Below are positions 1-8,315 of a stretch of DNA of 37,764 bases, piece by piece. Origin of the DNA: Neiella holothuriorum (GTDB taxonomy: Bacteria; Pseudomonadota; Gammaproteobacteria; Enterobacterales; Neiellaceae); the NCBI RefSeq assembly GCF_019457915.1, contig NZ_JAHZSS010000030.1, forward strand, positions 1 to 37,764. Reading direction: 5' to 3'. Below the pieces are notes generated by a model. It did no database searches. It was not told the origin of the DNA and saw nothing but the letters and a program-made list of their open reading frames with translations. The translations under genes were made by a program, and so were the position numbers. Positions within the stretch are counted from its first letter, which is position 1, and every line of letters starts with the position of its first letter.

Positions 1-117
1 ACGCTGGGCAATTGGGCATTACATCAGGCTGGTTCATCAAACGGGAATGCCTAAATTATGAGGGGATCCCCCAGCGCAACTCTATATAGGCATATTGCGA
101 ATGAATAACAGGGGCTC

Positions 118-762
118 TCACTGCTGGCTGTTTTTACCGTTTCGTTTTTTGACATAGCTAGAAGCTTTGGCGTGGTTTTGTGGCTCGCCGTAGATGTGTG
201 CCGAAGGGTAGTACTCAGCTTCAAGTTGAATATCCGCGGCAACAGAATCTCCGAAGGTGTCGGCAATAAAGGCAAGCATCATATCCATACCAGCAGATAC
301 GCCAGCCGAAGACCAGATATGCCCGTCTTGCACAAAGCGTTCTTCAACCACATCAATGGCTGGGTCGCTTTTTAGTTGTTCTAAGAATGCCCAGTGGGTC
401 GTTGCTTTGCGACCATTCAATAAGCCTGCTTTTTGCATCAAATACATGCCGGTACAAATAGAAAGAATGGCTTGGCTATTTGTTTCGCAATGTTGTAAAT
501 AGCGAATAACGTCATCATCAAGCATCGCCGTTCTTGCACCACTGCCGCCGGGCACCACAACAACATCAGCCACATCGACATCAGAGAAGTGGTGATCAGC
601 CGAGAAACGCATGCCATGCTCGCCGGTTGGAGTCATCGTGTTGAGAGTGATTAGTTTTGGTTTTTCGCACAAGCCTTTGTTAGCTAACAGGCCGACGAAT
701 TCCCAAGAACCAACGAGATCTAATTCTTCTACGCGGTCAAACACCAAAAAATGTATTTTCAC
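118..762 (-). CDS. DJ-1/PfpI family protein (isonitrile hydratase-like)
   Basis: A class I glutamine-amidotransferase-like fold protein of the DJ-1/PfpI superfamily. The nucleophile elbow is visible as AILSICTG, with the Cys about 103 residues from the chosen start, followed about 20 residues later by ATTHW, whose His is the expected partner. The Cys-TG...GLLNGR-ATTHW spacing is typical of the isonitrile hydratase/GlxA N-domain branch; there is no AraC-type HTH domain, so this is a free-standing enzyme of about 214 residues. Start choice: an in-frame ATG at 768 lies directly against the AGG of the only ribosome-binding site, whereas the GTG at 762 is spaced 5 bases from AGGA and gives the family-typical N-terminus MKIHFLVFD. 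An ATG at 795 has no ribosome-binding site. It lies downstream of the csrB terminator on the same strand. The substrate is unknown; isonitrile hydratase activity is only one possibility. Confidence 0.85.
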   Translation of the reverse strand: MKIHFLVFDRVEELDLVGSWEFVGLLANKGLCEKPKLITLNTMTPTGEHGMRFSADHHFSDVDVADVVVVPGGSGARTAMLDDDVIRYLQHCETNSQAILSICTGMYLMQKAGLLNGRKATTHWAFLEQLKSDPAIDVVEERFVQDGHIWSSAGVSAGMDMMLAFIADTFGDSVAADIQLEAEYYPSAHIYGEPQNHAKASSYVKKRNGKNSQQ

Positions 763-863
763 GGGCATCCTCGCGTAGCGACAAAGTGCAGGCATTGGCT
801 GGGGCGGGTTCGGTTTAAGCTATGCCGAGTGGCATATGTCGTTTAACTAAAATGGTAGCGCAG

Positions 864-897
864 AAAAAAGAAAGGCCCCAATCCTAAGATTGGGGCC
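864..897 (-). terminator. Intrinsic terminator of the csrB-like RNA
   Basis: A perfect 10-bp GC-rich stem (GGCCCCAATC at 874-883 with GATTGGGGCC at 888-897) has a 4-base loop. On the minus strand it is followed by a T-rich tract (complement of 864-873). The loop itself displays a GGA on the minus strand. It ends the CsrB-like transcript and insulates the PfpI gene downstream. Confidence 0.9.
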
Positions 898-1091
898 ATA
901 TGCAGTGTGCAAGATTCCATTTGCTGCGTCAGTCCCTTACACATTCCTTTGCGTCGCTCTTCCTTGAACGTTCCGAGTACTCCGTGTACTTGTCCTGATT
1001 CCTTTCAAAGCATCATCCTGATGCCATCAACTTCCTATGCTTCCTGCAGACCATCCTAGTCTTAGTTCCTTGTGTCAGCTCCCTGCCAACG
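865..1091 (-). ncRNA. csrB: CsrB-family regulatory RNA (sponge for CsrA)
   Basis: On the minus strand this roughly 227-base transcript contains about 14 GGA motifs, mostly AGGA, AGGGA or CGGA in short unpaired-looking stretches, plus one in the terminator loop, and has no credible ORF. That density is the hallmark of CsrB/CsrC/RsmY/RsmZ RNAs, which titrate the translational regulator CsrA. The 5' end (GTTGGCAGGGAG) resembles the start of E. coli csrB (GTCGACAGGGAG), as I recall it. Upstream are a plausible sigma-70 promoter and, about 180 bases from the predicted start, a UvrY/GacA-type inverted repeat. The RNA ends at a strong intrinsic terminator. The assignment rests on motif density, promoter layout and terminator rather than on a covariance-model search. 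Its targets, by family knowledge, are CsrA-controlled carbon storage, motility and biofilm genes. Confidence 0.88.
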
Positions 1092-1097
1092 CTTATT

Positions 1098-1125
1098 AAT
1101 CTACGCTCATGCGGAAAAAGGACAA
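1098..1125 (-). promoter_or_regulatory. Predicted sigma-70 promoter of csrB
   Basis: On the minus strand, TTGTCC (1120-1125) and TAGATT (1098-1103) are separated by 16 bases, each matching 4 of 6 consensus positions. This places the transcription start near 1090-1092, where the RNA begins with the csrB-like GTTGGCAGGGAG. Weak core elements fit a promoter that needs an activator. Confidence 0.55.
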
Positions 1126-1260
1126 TGTAGCTCTCAAAAAAAATCTACATTAATAATAAATAAATATTAACCAAACGCAAAATAATCAATATTAAACAAC
1201 GTTTTACTGATCGACCCGCTAGCGATGGATGTAACAAGTCAGTAACAAGTCGCACGTCCG

Positions 1261-1278
1261 TGTGAGATATCTCTCACA
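1261..1278 (-). promoter_or_regulatory. UvrY/GacA (BarA/UvrY) upstream activating box for csrB
   Basis: TGTGAG-N6-CTCACA is an 18-base inverted repeat with perfect 6-base arms. It matches the GacA/UvrY consensus TGTAAG-N6-CTTACA and is very close to the box upstream of E. coli csrB. Its centre is about 178 bases upstream of the predicted RNA start, in the range known for csrB-type genes. An AT-rich stretch (about 1130-1200) between box and promoter could bend or bind IHF; that is inference. A direct repeat GTAACAAGTC occurs at 1231-1240 and 1242-1251 next to the box. Confidence 0.8.
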
Positions 1279-1402
1279 AGCGGCATCACAACATGACCTG
1301 TTTTGTCATGGTTCGTTTAGCTTGTGTCAGTACATCGTCGCTTGCCGGGTGATTGAAACTCAACCAAATCATCTCAAATTTCATGTGCGCAATCTGGACG
1401 CG

Positions 1403-2176
1403 TTAATACCCTGAGCTGATGCTATGAATGGACGAATCACCGCAATGGCGCATGACATCATCTAATAAACCCGAGGCACCAAACCGAAAATGTTGTGGGG
1501 TAACCCAGCTACGGCCACAAATCTGTTCTGCGAGTTCAAGGTAGGCATCTGCCTGCTCCAGTGTGCGAATCCCCCCTGCGGCCTTAAAACCAACACGGCC
1601 ACCATGCTTTTTGATTTCTTGTAGCATGACGCGGGCGGCTTCCAAAGTCGCATTGACTTCGACTTTTCCTGTGCTGGTTTTAATGAAATCGGCGCCAGCT
1701 TCAATGACATCGGCACTGATCTGGCGAATCAACTCAGCTTGTTTTAACTCGCCGGTTTCCAAAATAACTTTGAGTATTGCCTTACCCTTGCATGCAGCTT
1801 TCACCGCAACCACCATCAATTTGCCGATAGCAAAATCCCCTGCCAGTGCAGCTCGATAGGGGTACACCAAGTCAATTTCATCAGCGCCAGCGGCAATGGC
1901 GGCATGGGTCTCCGCTACGGCTTGGTCAATATGAGGATTGCCGGCAGGAAAATTCACCACGGTAGCAACGTTAATGGCAGTTAAGCCCTGTTTATCTAGA
2001 GCTTGCTTGGCGATATGTACAAAGGCAGGCGCCACACAAACCGCAGCGGTTGCAGCAATAGGATTGTTGGCACGTTCACACAATTGTTCAATTACTGCAT
2101 TTGTGTCGTCATCATTGAGCGACGTTAAGTCCATCAGGCCAATGATTTTTTTTCCTAAGGCGTCAAATTCTGACAC
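1403..2176 (-). CDS. deoC: Deoxyribose-phosphate aldolase
   Basis: DeoC cleaves 2-deoxyribose-5-phosphate to glyceraldehyde-3-phosphate and acetaldehyde in deoxynucleoside catabolism (cytosol). The class I aldolase lysines are visible in FIKTSTGK (Schiff base, near residue 166) and VGFKAAGG (near residue 198), and the catalytic Asp region in ADEIDLVYPY. Length (about 257 residues) matches the gamma-proteobacterial enzyme. An ATG at 2185 abuts GGAGG with no spacer; the GTG at 2176 is 9 bases downstream and yields an N-terminus (MSEFDALGKK then LMDLTSLNDDD) with the same distance to LMDLT as E. coli DeoC, so I prefer GTG. There are no other deo genes next to it. It is divergent from tcdA. Confidence 0.95.
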   Translation of the reverse strand: MSEFDALGKKIIGLMDLTSLNDDDTNAVIEQLCERANNPIAATAAVCVAPAFVHIAKQALDKQGLTAINVATVVNFPAGNPHIDQAVAETHAAIAAGADEIDLVYPYRAALAGDFAIGKLMVVAVKAACKGKAILKVILETGELKQAELIRQISADVIEAGADFIKTSTGKVEVNATLEAARVMLQEIKKHGGRVGFKAAGGIRTLEQADAYLELAEQICGRSWVTPQHFRFGASGLLDDVMRHCGDSSIHSISSGY

Positions 2177-2333
2177 GGCAGGCATCCTCCTAAGTCAGTT
2201 ACCTAGTCATTAATACCTGATTTCAGGCCGCAGGCGAATAAAAATAATCCAACTTGCGCAGCAAGCAACGGCCTGACTCAAGCGACGAGCAAGTGGCAAT
2301 GCGACAATGGATTGGCCACGTCATGTTAGAATA

Positions 2334-2361
2334 TTGGCTTTCGCAGTTGGCTCCGTATAAT
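2334..2361 (+). promoter_or_regulatory. Predicted promoter of tcdA
   Basis: A perfect -10 hexamer TATAAT (2356-2361) lies 16 bases after TTGGCT (2334-2339, matching the TTG of the -35 consensus). It would start transcription about 20 bases before the tcdA start codon. Confidence 0.55.
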
Positions 2362-2389
2362 AGCCGCGAAATTTCAATAGGTAGCCCTC

Positions 2390-3205
2390 ATGCTCGATCA
2401 CGACAACGCACAACGATTCGGTGGTATTGGCCGGCTTTATGGTCAACAAGCTTTGCAATGGCTAAGCCAAGCCCACGTGTGCGTTATTGGCATTGGTGGT
2501 GTTGGCAGTTGGGCTGCCGAAGCGCTCGCGCGTTCCGGTGTAGGTCAAATGACTTTAATTGATATGGATGATATCTGTATCAGCAATACAAATCGCCAGA
2601 TCCACGCGTTAGATCATACCCAGGGCATGGTCAAAGTCGATGCCATGGCGGAACGGATCATGGCCATTAACCCAAGCTGCCTGGTCAACCCTGTCGCAGA
2701 ATTTGTCAGTAAAGATAACCTGTTTGAATTACTCCACGATGGCTACGACTTAGTCATTGATGCCATTGATTCCATTGCAGCTAAGACGGCGCTAATCGCC
2801 CACTGTAAACGCAACAAAATTCCATTGATTGTGTCTGGTGGTGCTGGTGGCCAAACCGATCCACGTCAGATCACCAGTGGAGACTTGGCCAAAACCACTC
2901 ACGATCCGCTGCTGTCTAAGATCCGAAATCAACTGCGTCGCGAACACAATTTCAGTAAAAATCCAAAACGAAAGTTTGGAGTGGAGTGCATTTATTCCAC
3001 CGAGCAACTGGTTTACCCACAAGCGGACGGTTCGGTGTGTGCAGCCAAACCCAGCAATGATGACAACAGCAGTGTGCGACTCGACTGTAGCGGCGGCTTT
3101 GGTGCTGCGACTATGGTAACCGCCACATTTGGTTTGATGGCTGCCGCCCGAGGCGTTGATAAAATACTCGCCAAACGCGAGCGAGAAGCTCAACCCCAAG
3201 GCTGA
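2390..3205 (+). CDS. tcdA: tRNA threonylcarbamoyladenosine dehydratase TcdA (CsdL)
   Basis: An E1/ThiF-MoeB-like ATP-dependent enzyme that cyclises t6A37 of tRNA to ct6A. The nucleotide-binding loop GIGGVGS is at residues 34-40, preceded by the family motif RFGGIGRLYG (10-18). Conserved TcdA segments include NRQIHAL, VSGGAGGQ-DP and VECIYSTE with its Cys. A hydrophobic C-terminal stretch (about residues 240-262) matches the membrane-associating tail of TcdA. The length of 271 residues is normal. In E. coli TcdA/CsdL receives help from CsdA and CsdE; here those two are fused in one protein encoded about 2.8 kb further right on the opposite strand. The promoter at 2334-2361 fits this start. Confidence 0.95.
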   Translation: MLDHDNAQRFGGIGRLYGQQALQWLSQAHVCVIGIGGVGSWAAEALARSGVGQMTLIDMDDICISNTNRQIHALDHTQGMVKVDAMAERIMAINPSCLVNPVAEFVSKDNLFELLHDGYDLVIDAIDSIAAKTALIAHCKRNKIPLIVSGGAGGQTDPRQITSGDLAKTTHDPLLSKIRNQLRREHNFSKNPKRKFGVECIYSTEQLVYPQADGSVCAAKPSNDDNSSVRLDCSGGFGAATMVTATFGLMAAARGVDKILAKREREAQPQG

Positions 3206-3298
3206 TCGCCAGTCACATTTCCGTAACCCTAACGCCCAAGGTACGCTGCAGGGAATATACTTAAGCCAAAGCCTTTTTATCGCATGATTGGGGGTTTT

Positions 3299-6013
3299 AT
3301 GGCGCAGTCTACACATCACAGCAACAATCATTCTCGCCATTGGCATCACCAAGATGCCAATGCTGTTCTCACTGAGCTTGATTCAGGGCTCAACGGCCTG
3401 TCATGTCAGCAAGCTGAAGCACGCTTGCATCAGTATGGCCCCAATCAACTGCCCGAAACCAAACCGCCAAGTGCTCTGTTGAGATTCTTACAGCAGTTCA
3501 ATAACGTGCTGATTTACGTACTGCTTGCTGCCGGAATTGGCACCTTGCTACTTCAACACTTTATTGATGCCAGCGTCATTTTCGCTGTCGTTTTTCTCAA
3601 TGCATTAATTGGCTTTATTCAAGAAGGCAAAGCCGAAGATGCATTGCGCAAGATCCGCCAGATGCTGTCGCCAACGGCTGAAGTGATCCGCGACAGCCAT
3701 CACCACACAATTGATGCCTGCGAGCTAGTTCCTGGCGATTTGGTGCAACTTCATGCCGGCGACAAAGTACCGGCCGATCTACGCTTGGTGTCATTGAAAG
3801 GACTTCAAATTCAGGAGTCTGCGCTCACAGGTGAGTCGGTGGCCGTTGAGAAATCGCTCGATTCTGTTGACGAAAATGCGGTGCTTGGCGATCGTCGCTG
3901 CATGTGCTTTTCTAGTACGCTAGTGACCCATGGCCAAGGTATCGGTGTGGTGGTTCATACGGGAGCTCAAACCGAAATCGGCCGCATCAGTAATCTAGTG
4001 TCTCAAGTCAGCAGTGCCACCACTCCCCTACTTCGGCAAATGGCTCAATTTGGCCGTTGGCTATCAATGGCGATTCTCGTTATTGCCGCTTGTAATTTCG
4101 TTCTTGGTATTGCTCTTCACAACTATGCGCCGGCGGAAATGTTTCTGGCTTCGGTCAGTTTGGCGGTTGCCGCGATCCCTGAAGGGCTACCCGCCATTAT
4201 GACCATTACGTTGGCCATAGGGGTTCAGCGAATGGCTAGGCGAAATGCTATTTTACGGCGCCTGCCTGCGGTTGAAACGCTGGGCGCAGTAACGGTCATT
4301 TGCTCGGACAAAACCGGCACCTTAACGCGCAACGAAATGACCTTACGTTCCGTCGCTACCGCTCAACACGATTTTGAATTTGAAGGCACAGGCTACGCGC
4401 CCCACGGCGGCATTCTAAAAAACGGTGCCGAAATCATGCCGGAACAACAAAGCGTGTTGTGGCAAATGCTTCACGGTGGCGTGCTGTGTAACGAGTCTTC
4501 ACTTGAGAACAAAGAACATAGCGACACTTACCAAGTGGTTGGCGATCCCATGGAAGGAGCCTTGTTAATTGCCGGTTTAAAGGCTGGTCTCGAAATCGAA
4601 CCACTACACGCTCAGTATCCGCGCACAGATCTAATTCCGTTCGAATCCGAGCATCGTTTCATGGCCACGTTGAATCATGGCCACAACGGCGACACATCAA
4701 TTTGGCTCAAAGGTGCGCCCGAGCAGGTATTGCAGATGTGTCGCTGGCAACAAACAGAGTCGGGTGAGTTGCAACCTATTAATCCGGCCTTTTGGTCTGA
4801 AAAAATTCATGCACTAGCAAGTTGCGGTCAACGGGTGCTCGCCATCGCCATGAAGCCGGTCATCGAACAACAGCGCACACTTCACTTTGCTGATGTAGAA
4901 ACAGAGCTGGTATTGCTTGGTTTATTTGGCCTTATCGATCCCCCGCGCGATGAAGCCATTCGCGCCGTAGAACGCTGTCATAAAGCGGGAATACGGGTAA
5001 AAATGATTACCGGCGATCACGCTGCAACAGCTAAAGCCATTGCTCAGCAGTTAAATCTGACCAACAGTAACAACGCCTTAATTGGTAGCCAATTGATAGA
5101 AATGGACGAAGCCGATTTACGTAAATTGGTGGAAGACATTGATGTTTATGCTCGCGTTGATCCGGAACACAAATTACAGCTTGTGCAATTGTTGCAAGAG
5201 CGTGGCGAAATTGCCGCGATGACCGGCGATGGGGTAAATGACGCGCCCGCGCTCAAGCGCGCAGATGTTGGTATCGCCATGGGTAAGAACGGCACAGAGG
5301 CTGCTAAAGAAGCATCCGAAATGGTACTGGCTGATGACAATTTTGCTTCCATCAGTCACGCCATCGAAGAAGGTCGTACGGTTTACGACAACCTTAAAAA
5401 AGCCATTCTATTTATTCTGCCTACCAATGGCGGCGAAGCGCTAATTGTGTTGGCCGCGGTACTACTCGGCTTCAATCAGTTACCACTGACACCCGTGCAA
5501 ATTTTATGGGTCAATATGATTACTGCAGTGACTTTAGCGCTGTCACTAGCATTCGAGCCCAGCGAAAAACATGTCATGGCCCGCGCCCCGCGCGATGCGG
5601 CTAAGCCGCTATTATCACCACTGCTGATTTGGCGTGTTGCATTTGTATCGGTGATATTAGCGAGCGGTACGATTGGCTTGTATCTGTGGCAAATCGATCA
5701 AGGTCAAAGTGTCACCACAGCCCGTACCGTTGCCGTTAATACATTGGTGATGTTTGAAATTTTCTATTTGTTTAATTCTCGCTATATTTCCGCGTCAGTG
5801 CTCAGTATGGACGGAATGTTTGGCAACAAATATGTGCTGTATGCCATCGCCTTGCTGATCGCTTTTCAGCTGGCATTTACTTACTTTCCTCCGCTCAATA
5901 CCCTGTTTGGCACCGCCGCTATCAACCTGTCGCAATGGCTTGCGATTATTGGTGTTTCAAGCTCGGTATTTTTTTTAGTGGAAGCTGAGAAAGCACTGAT
6001 CCGCCGGTGGTAG
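3299..6013 (+). CDS. P-type cation-transporting ATPase (type II, Ca2+-ATPase/CtpF-like)
   Basis: An inner-membrane ion pump of the P-type II family. Counting from an ATG at 3284, visible motifs in order are the N-terminal cation-ATPase region with a His-rich start (HH, HWHH), TGES (182-185, actuator domain), PEGLP in M4 (299-303), the phosphorylation motif DKTGT (Asp 342), the hinge [14 protein letters not shown] (about 648), and the C-terminal membrane block with M5 NGGEALIVL and M6 [16 protein letters not shown]. The start at 3299 is preferred because GGGGG lies 4 bases upstream; 3284 has no ribosome-binding site. M4 keeps the Ca2+-ligand Glu of SERCA pumps, but M6 has Ala where SERCA has the Asp ligand, as in mycobacterial CtpF-like pumps, so the ion (Ca2+, Na+ or another) is uncertain. 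It may be transcribed alone or after tcdA (gap under 100 bases). Confidence 0.88.
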   Translation: MAQSTHHSNNHSRHWHHQDANAVLTELDSGLNGLSCQQAEARLHQYGPNQLPETKPPSALLRFLQQFNNVLIYVLLAAGIGTLLLQHFIDASVIFAVVFLNALIGFIQEGKAEDALRKIRQMLSPTAEVIRDSHHHTIDACELVPGDLVQLHAGDKVPADLRLVSLKGLQIQESALTGESVAVEKSLDSVDENAVLGDRRCMCFSSTLVTHGQGIGVVVHTGAQTEIGRISNLVSQVSSATTPLLRQMAQFGRWLSMAILVIAACNFVLGIALHNYAPAEMFLASVSLAVAAIPEGLPAIMTITLAIGVQRMARRNAILRRLPAVETLGAVTVICSDKTGTLTRNEMTLRSVATAQHDFEFEGTGYAPHGGILKNGAEIMPEQQSVLWQMLHGGVLCNESSLENKEHSDTYQVVGDPMEGALLIAGLKAGLEIEPLHAQYPRTDLIPFESEHRFMATLNHGHNGDTSIWLKGAPEQVLQMCRWQQTESGELQPINPAFWSEKIHALASCGQRVLAIAMKPVIEQQRTLHFADVETELVLLGLFGLIDPPRDEAIRAVERCHKAGIRVKMITGDHAATAKAIAQQLNLTNSNNALIGSQLIEMDEADLRKLVEDIDVYARVDPEHKLQLVQLLQERGEIAAMTGDGVNDAPALKRADVGIAMGKNGTEAAKEASEMVLADDNFASISHAIEEGRTVYDNLKKAILFILPTNGGEALIVLAAVLLGFNQLPLTPVQILWVNMITAVTLALSLAFEPSEKHVMARAPRDAAKPLLSPLLIWRVAFVSVILASGTIGLYLWQIDQGQSVTTARTVAVNTLVMFEIFYLFNSRYISASVLSMDGMFGNKYVLYAIALLIAFQLAFTYFPPLNTLFGTAAINLSQWLAIIGVSSSVFFLVEAEKALIRRW

Positions 6014-6030
6014 AGAATGAAGCCACCGGC
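6003..6030. repeat. Inverted repeat between convergent genes
   Basis: 8-bp arms GCCGGTGG (6003-6010) and CCACCGGC (6023-6030) flank a 12-base loop that includes the ATPase stop codon. It could form a hairpin in either transcript at the convergent junction with csdAE. There is no T-tract, so it is not a convincing intrinsic terminator. Confidence 0.4.
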
Positions 6031-6046
6031 ATAGCAACAGGCGCGG

Positions 6047-7714
6047 TTAACTTACCTCGCGCAACGCCTTAATTTGCTGATGCAATGACGCAACAACAGC
6101 GCCAATACCGGCTTGGCGTGTGGTCGATAATTGCTGGCTAAATGGACCTTGCGCCAGCCATTGGTGACCATCAAACGCCAACTGCTGAGCTGCCGTCAAT
6201 TGATTAAACTCAAGCGCTAACAGATGCAAAATACCGCGCACGACGTTTGCCTCACTGTCCACGCGACACACCACCTGCTGCCCTTGTTGGTCTAGCTGCA
6301 ACCAAGTCTGACTCTCGCAGCCAGCAATGAGGCTAGCGTGTTGACGGTTGGCTTGCAGCCTTGAGGGCAAACGCCTCCCCAACTCAATCAACAAGCTTAA
6401 ACTTTGTTGCCAACCTTTCGCCTGTGCTAATGCTGCTTGGGCACTCGCTTGAGTCCACTCTTGCGTTGCCGAATGTTCATCCAACATGCCAACAGCATGC
6501 CCTTCGTGTTGTGCTTCAACAGCCAATTCAATAGCCGCAACGAGTTGATCAATGTCTTGCTGGTTGGAATAGCATGCGAGCGATAACCGTAAGGTTGATT
6601 CATGCCCCAACGCAGCCAGTAATGGATGAGCACAGTGTTTACCCAGCCGCACTGAAACACCCGCTTGGTCAAGGTAGTGCGCTAGATCGTGAGGATGAAT
6701 CTGGCGGCTGATAAACGACTGCACAGCGACTTGCTGAGGTGTTTCACCGACCAGTTCGATGCCTTCAATAGCATTCAGTTTGGCTTTGGCGTAGTCGAGC
6801 AATTCGGCCTCCTGTTGCTGCCAATTGCTTGGTAGTTGTTGAAGAAATTGAACCGCACTGGCAAGGCCAATGGCACCGGCAATATTGGGCGTACCTGCCT
6901 CAAAGCAATGTGGCGCTGAGGCCCAGCTAGCATCTTGATAACTGACCTGTTCAACCATTTCGCCACCGGTTTGCCAGGGCACACAAGCGTCCATCGCTTC
7001 GGTTGACATTAAAACCCCGCCAATGCCGGTGGGGCCATACATTTTATGGCCTGAAAACGTATAAAAATCAGCATTCAATTGACCAACGTCAACACTTAAA
7101 TGAGCCGCTGCTTGAGCCCCATCAACTAACACCTTAGCCCCTACTTGGTGGGCTTGGTCAATCATCTCAGCGACCGGATTAACGGTGCCTAAAACATTTG
7201 AGACATGGGCAACCGCCACTAATTTAGGTTGCTGCGCGAGCAACGTTCGATAAGCATCTAAATCTAACTCGCCAGTTGCCAATACAGGCACAATGACAAG
7301 GCGAGCCCCTTTGGCACGACAAACTTGCTGCCATGGAAGTAAGTTGGCGTGATGCTCAAGGCCGCTGACCAACACCACGTCATTCTCGCTCAATTGTTCA
7401 AGCGCCCAGCTAAACGCCACTAAATTAATGGCTTCTGTACAGCCTTTGGTCCACACCAAATTCGTTGCAGGCATCCCAAAGTGACCAGCCACAGTGGCGC
7501 GGGCTTGTTCAAACTGCGCCGTTGCGCGCGCTGCTAAGGTGTAACCAGCTCGATGCACATTAGCATTATCGCGGCGATAAAATTGTTGCACGGCAGCGAT
7601 CACAGGCGCCGGCTTTTGGCTCGTGGCAGCACTGTCGAGGTAACTTAACGGCTGGCCGTTAATCCGTTGTTGGAGAGCGGGAAATAATTGACGAATGCGC
7701 CGGTTCAAGGACAT
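6047..7714 (-). CDS. csdA: CsdA-CsdE fusion: cysteine desulfurase with C-terminal SufE-type sulfur acceptor
   Basis: A single 555-residue reading frame contains two proteins that are separate in E. coli. Residues 1 to about 400 are a group II cysteine desulfurase: HH at 121-122, VDGAQ (Asp 198), the PLP lysine in SGHKMYGPTG (Lys 224) and the persulfide Cys in RLGKHCAHPLL (Cys 361). Residues from about 415 to 555 are a SufE/CsdE domain, with the acceptor Cys in IAGCESQTWL (Cys 466; E. coli CsdE has IAGCENRVWL) and the downstream RGILHLL and R-AGIGAV patterns. By family knowledge CsdA takes sulfur from cysteine and passes it to CsdE, and CsdE interacts with CsdL/TcdA, whose gene is nearby. The ATG at 7714 has GAGG only one base away; a TTG at 7708 is better spaced. 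It follows the HAD gene by about 70 bases on the same strand. Confidence 0.92.
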   Translation of the reverse strand: MSLNRRIRQLFPALQQRINGQPLSYLDSAATSQKPAPVIAAVQQFYRRDNANVHRAGYTLAARATAQFEQARATVAGHFGMPATNLVWTKGCTEAINLVAFSWALEQLSENDVVLVSGLEHHANLLPWQQVCRAKGARLVIVPVLATGELDLDAYRTLLAQQPKLVAVAHVSNVLGTVNPVAEMIDQAHQVGAKVLVDGAQAAAHLSVDVGQLNADFYTFSGHKMYGPTGIGGVLMSTEAMDACVPWQTGGEMVEQVSYQDASWASAPHCFEAGTPNIAGAIGLASAVQFLQQLPSNWQQQEAELLDYAKAKLNAIEGIELVGETPQQVAVQSFISRQIHPHDLAHYLDQAGVSVRLGKHCAHPLLAALGHESTLRLSLACYSNQQDIDQLVAAIELAVEAQHEGHAVGMLDEHSATQEWTQASAQAALAQAKGWQQSLSLLIELGRRLPSRLQANRQHASLIAGCESQTWLQLDQQGQQVVCRVDSEANVVRGILHLLALEFNQLTAAQQLAFDGHQWLAQGPFSQQLSTTRQAGIGAVVASLHQQIKALREVS

Positions 7715-7785
7715 ACCTCAAGGGCAAGTTGAGCGAATCTGAGCATTTTGAAGTAACCGACGAGCCTTGGCAATTATCAGCGCGA

Positions 7786-8262
7786 TTAGGCCAGTGCTAG
7801 CAACTGCGGTAAGGCATCGATCGTTTGGATTGGAGCGGGAGGAGTTTGGGTTGAATTTCTGCGAAACCAAATCGCTTTCATGCCCAGCGCCAGCGCTGGC
7901 AACATGTCTCGCTCTAAACTATCGCCAACCATGGTTACAGCCATCGGTGGCCGATTAATCGACATCAACAAGCGCAATAAAAAAGCGGGCGTTCCCTTTT
8001 TTAAACCTAACGCAGCCGAACAAAAATAGCCTTGAATGTATTGCGCTAGATTAGCCCGTTCAAACACTAAACGAATATCTTCTGCGCTTGATTGTTCAGC
8101 ACCTGATGCAATGTAGATGTCATAGGATGAGGCTAACTCCGCCAGTGTTTGTGCTGCACCCTCGATAACTTCGATGCGCGGCCAGTCGCACATTTTGCCC
8201 GACATACCGGGCAAGTCGACCATCAGGGTATCGCCCCAATCAAAAAGCAAAACGGGTTTCAT
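7786..8262 (-). CDS. HAD-superfamily hydrolase
   Basis: A small cytosolic haloacid-dehalogenase-like phosphatase of 158 residues. Motif I is LLFDWGDTL (nucleophile Asp 8), motif II IASGAEQS, motif III around the Lys of LKKGTPAF, motif IV VGDSLERD. The position two after the nucleophile, usually the Asp acid/base, is Gly here. The cap is minimal (C1 insert between motifs I and II is short). It lies between yaiI (gap 53 bases) and csdAE (gap about 70) in a leftward run. The substrate is unknown. Confidence 0.8.
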   Translation of the reverse strand: MKPVLLFDWGDTLMVDLPGMSGKMCDWPRIEVIEGAAQTLAELASSYDIYIASGAEQSSAEDIRLVFERANLAQYIQGYFCSAALGLKKGTPAFLLRLLMSINRPPMAVTMVGDSLERDMLPALALGMKAIWFRRNSTQTPPAPIQTIDALPQLLALA

Positions 8263-8315
8263 GACTGCAATCGTTCTCGTGTATTCGCGTTAATTATTAA
8301 TCGGTTGGTTCACCG

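Noticed and set aside
62-71. Palindrome GGGGATCCCC near the left edge
   Set aside because: It is short, isolated and not near a promoter or gene start; chance is a sufficient explanation.
51-275. A 74-residue minus-strand frame at the left edge
   Set aside because: It overlaps the 3' part of the PfpI gene in another frame, has no ribosome-binding site and an unlikely composition.
2792-3352. A 186-residue antisense frame over tcdA
   Set aside because: tcdA has full family motifs in the forward frame; the reverse frame shows no recognisable domain and low-quality composition.
6003-6030. Inverted repeat at the ATPase/csdAE junction as a terminator
   Set aside because: It has no T-tract on either strand and a long loop, so it was kept only as a repeat.
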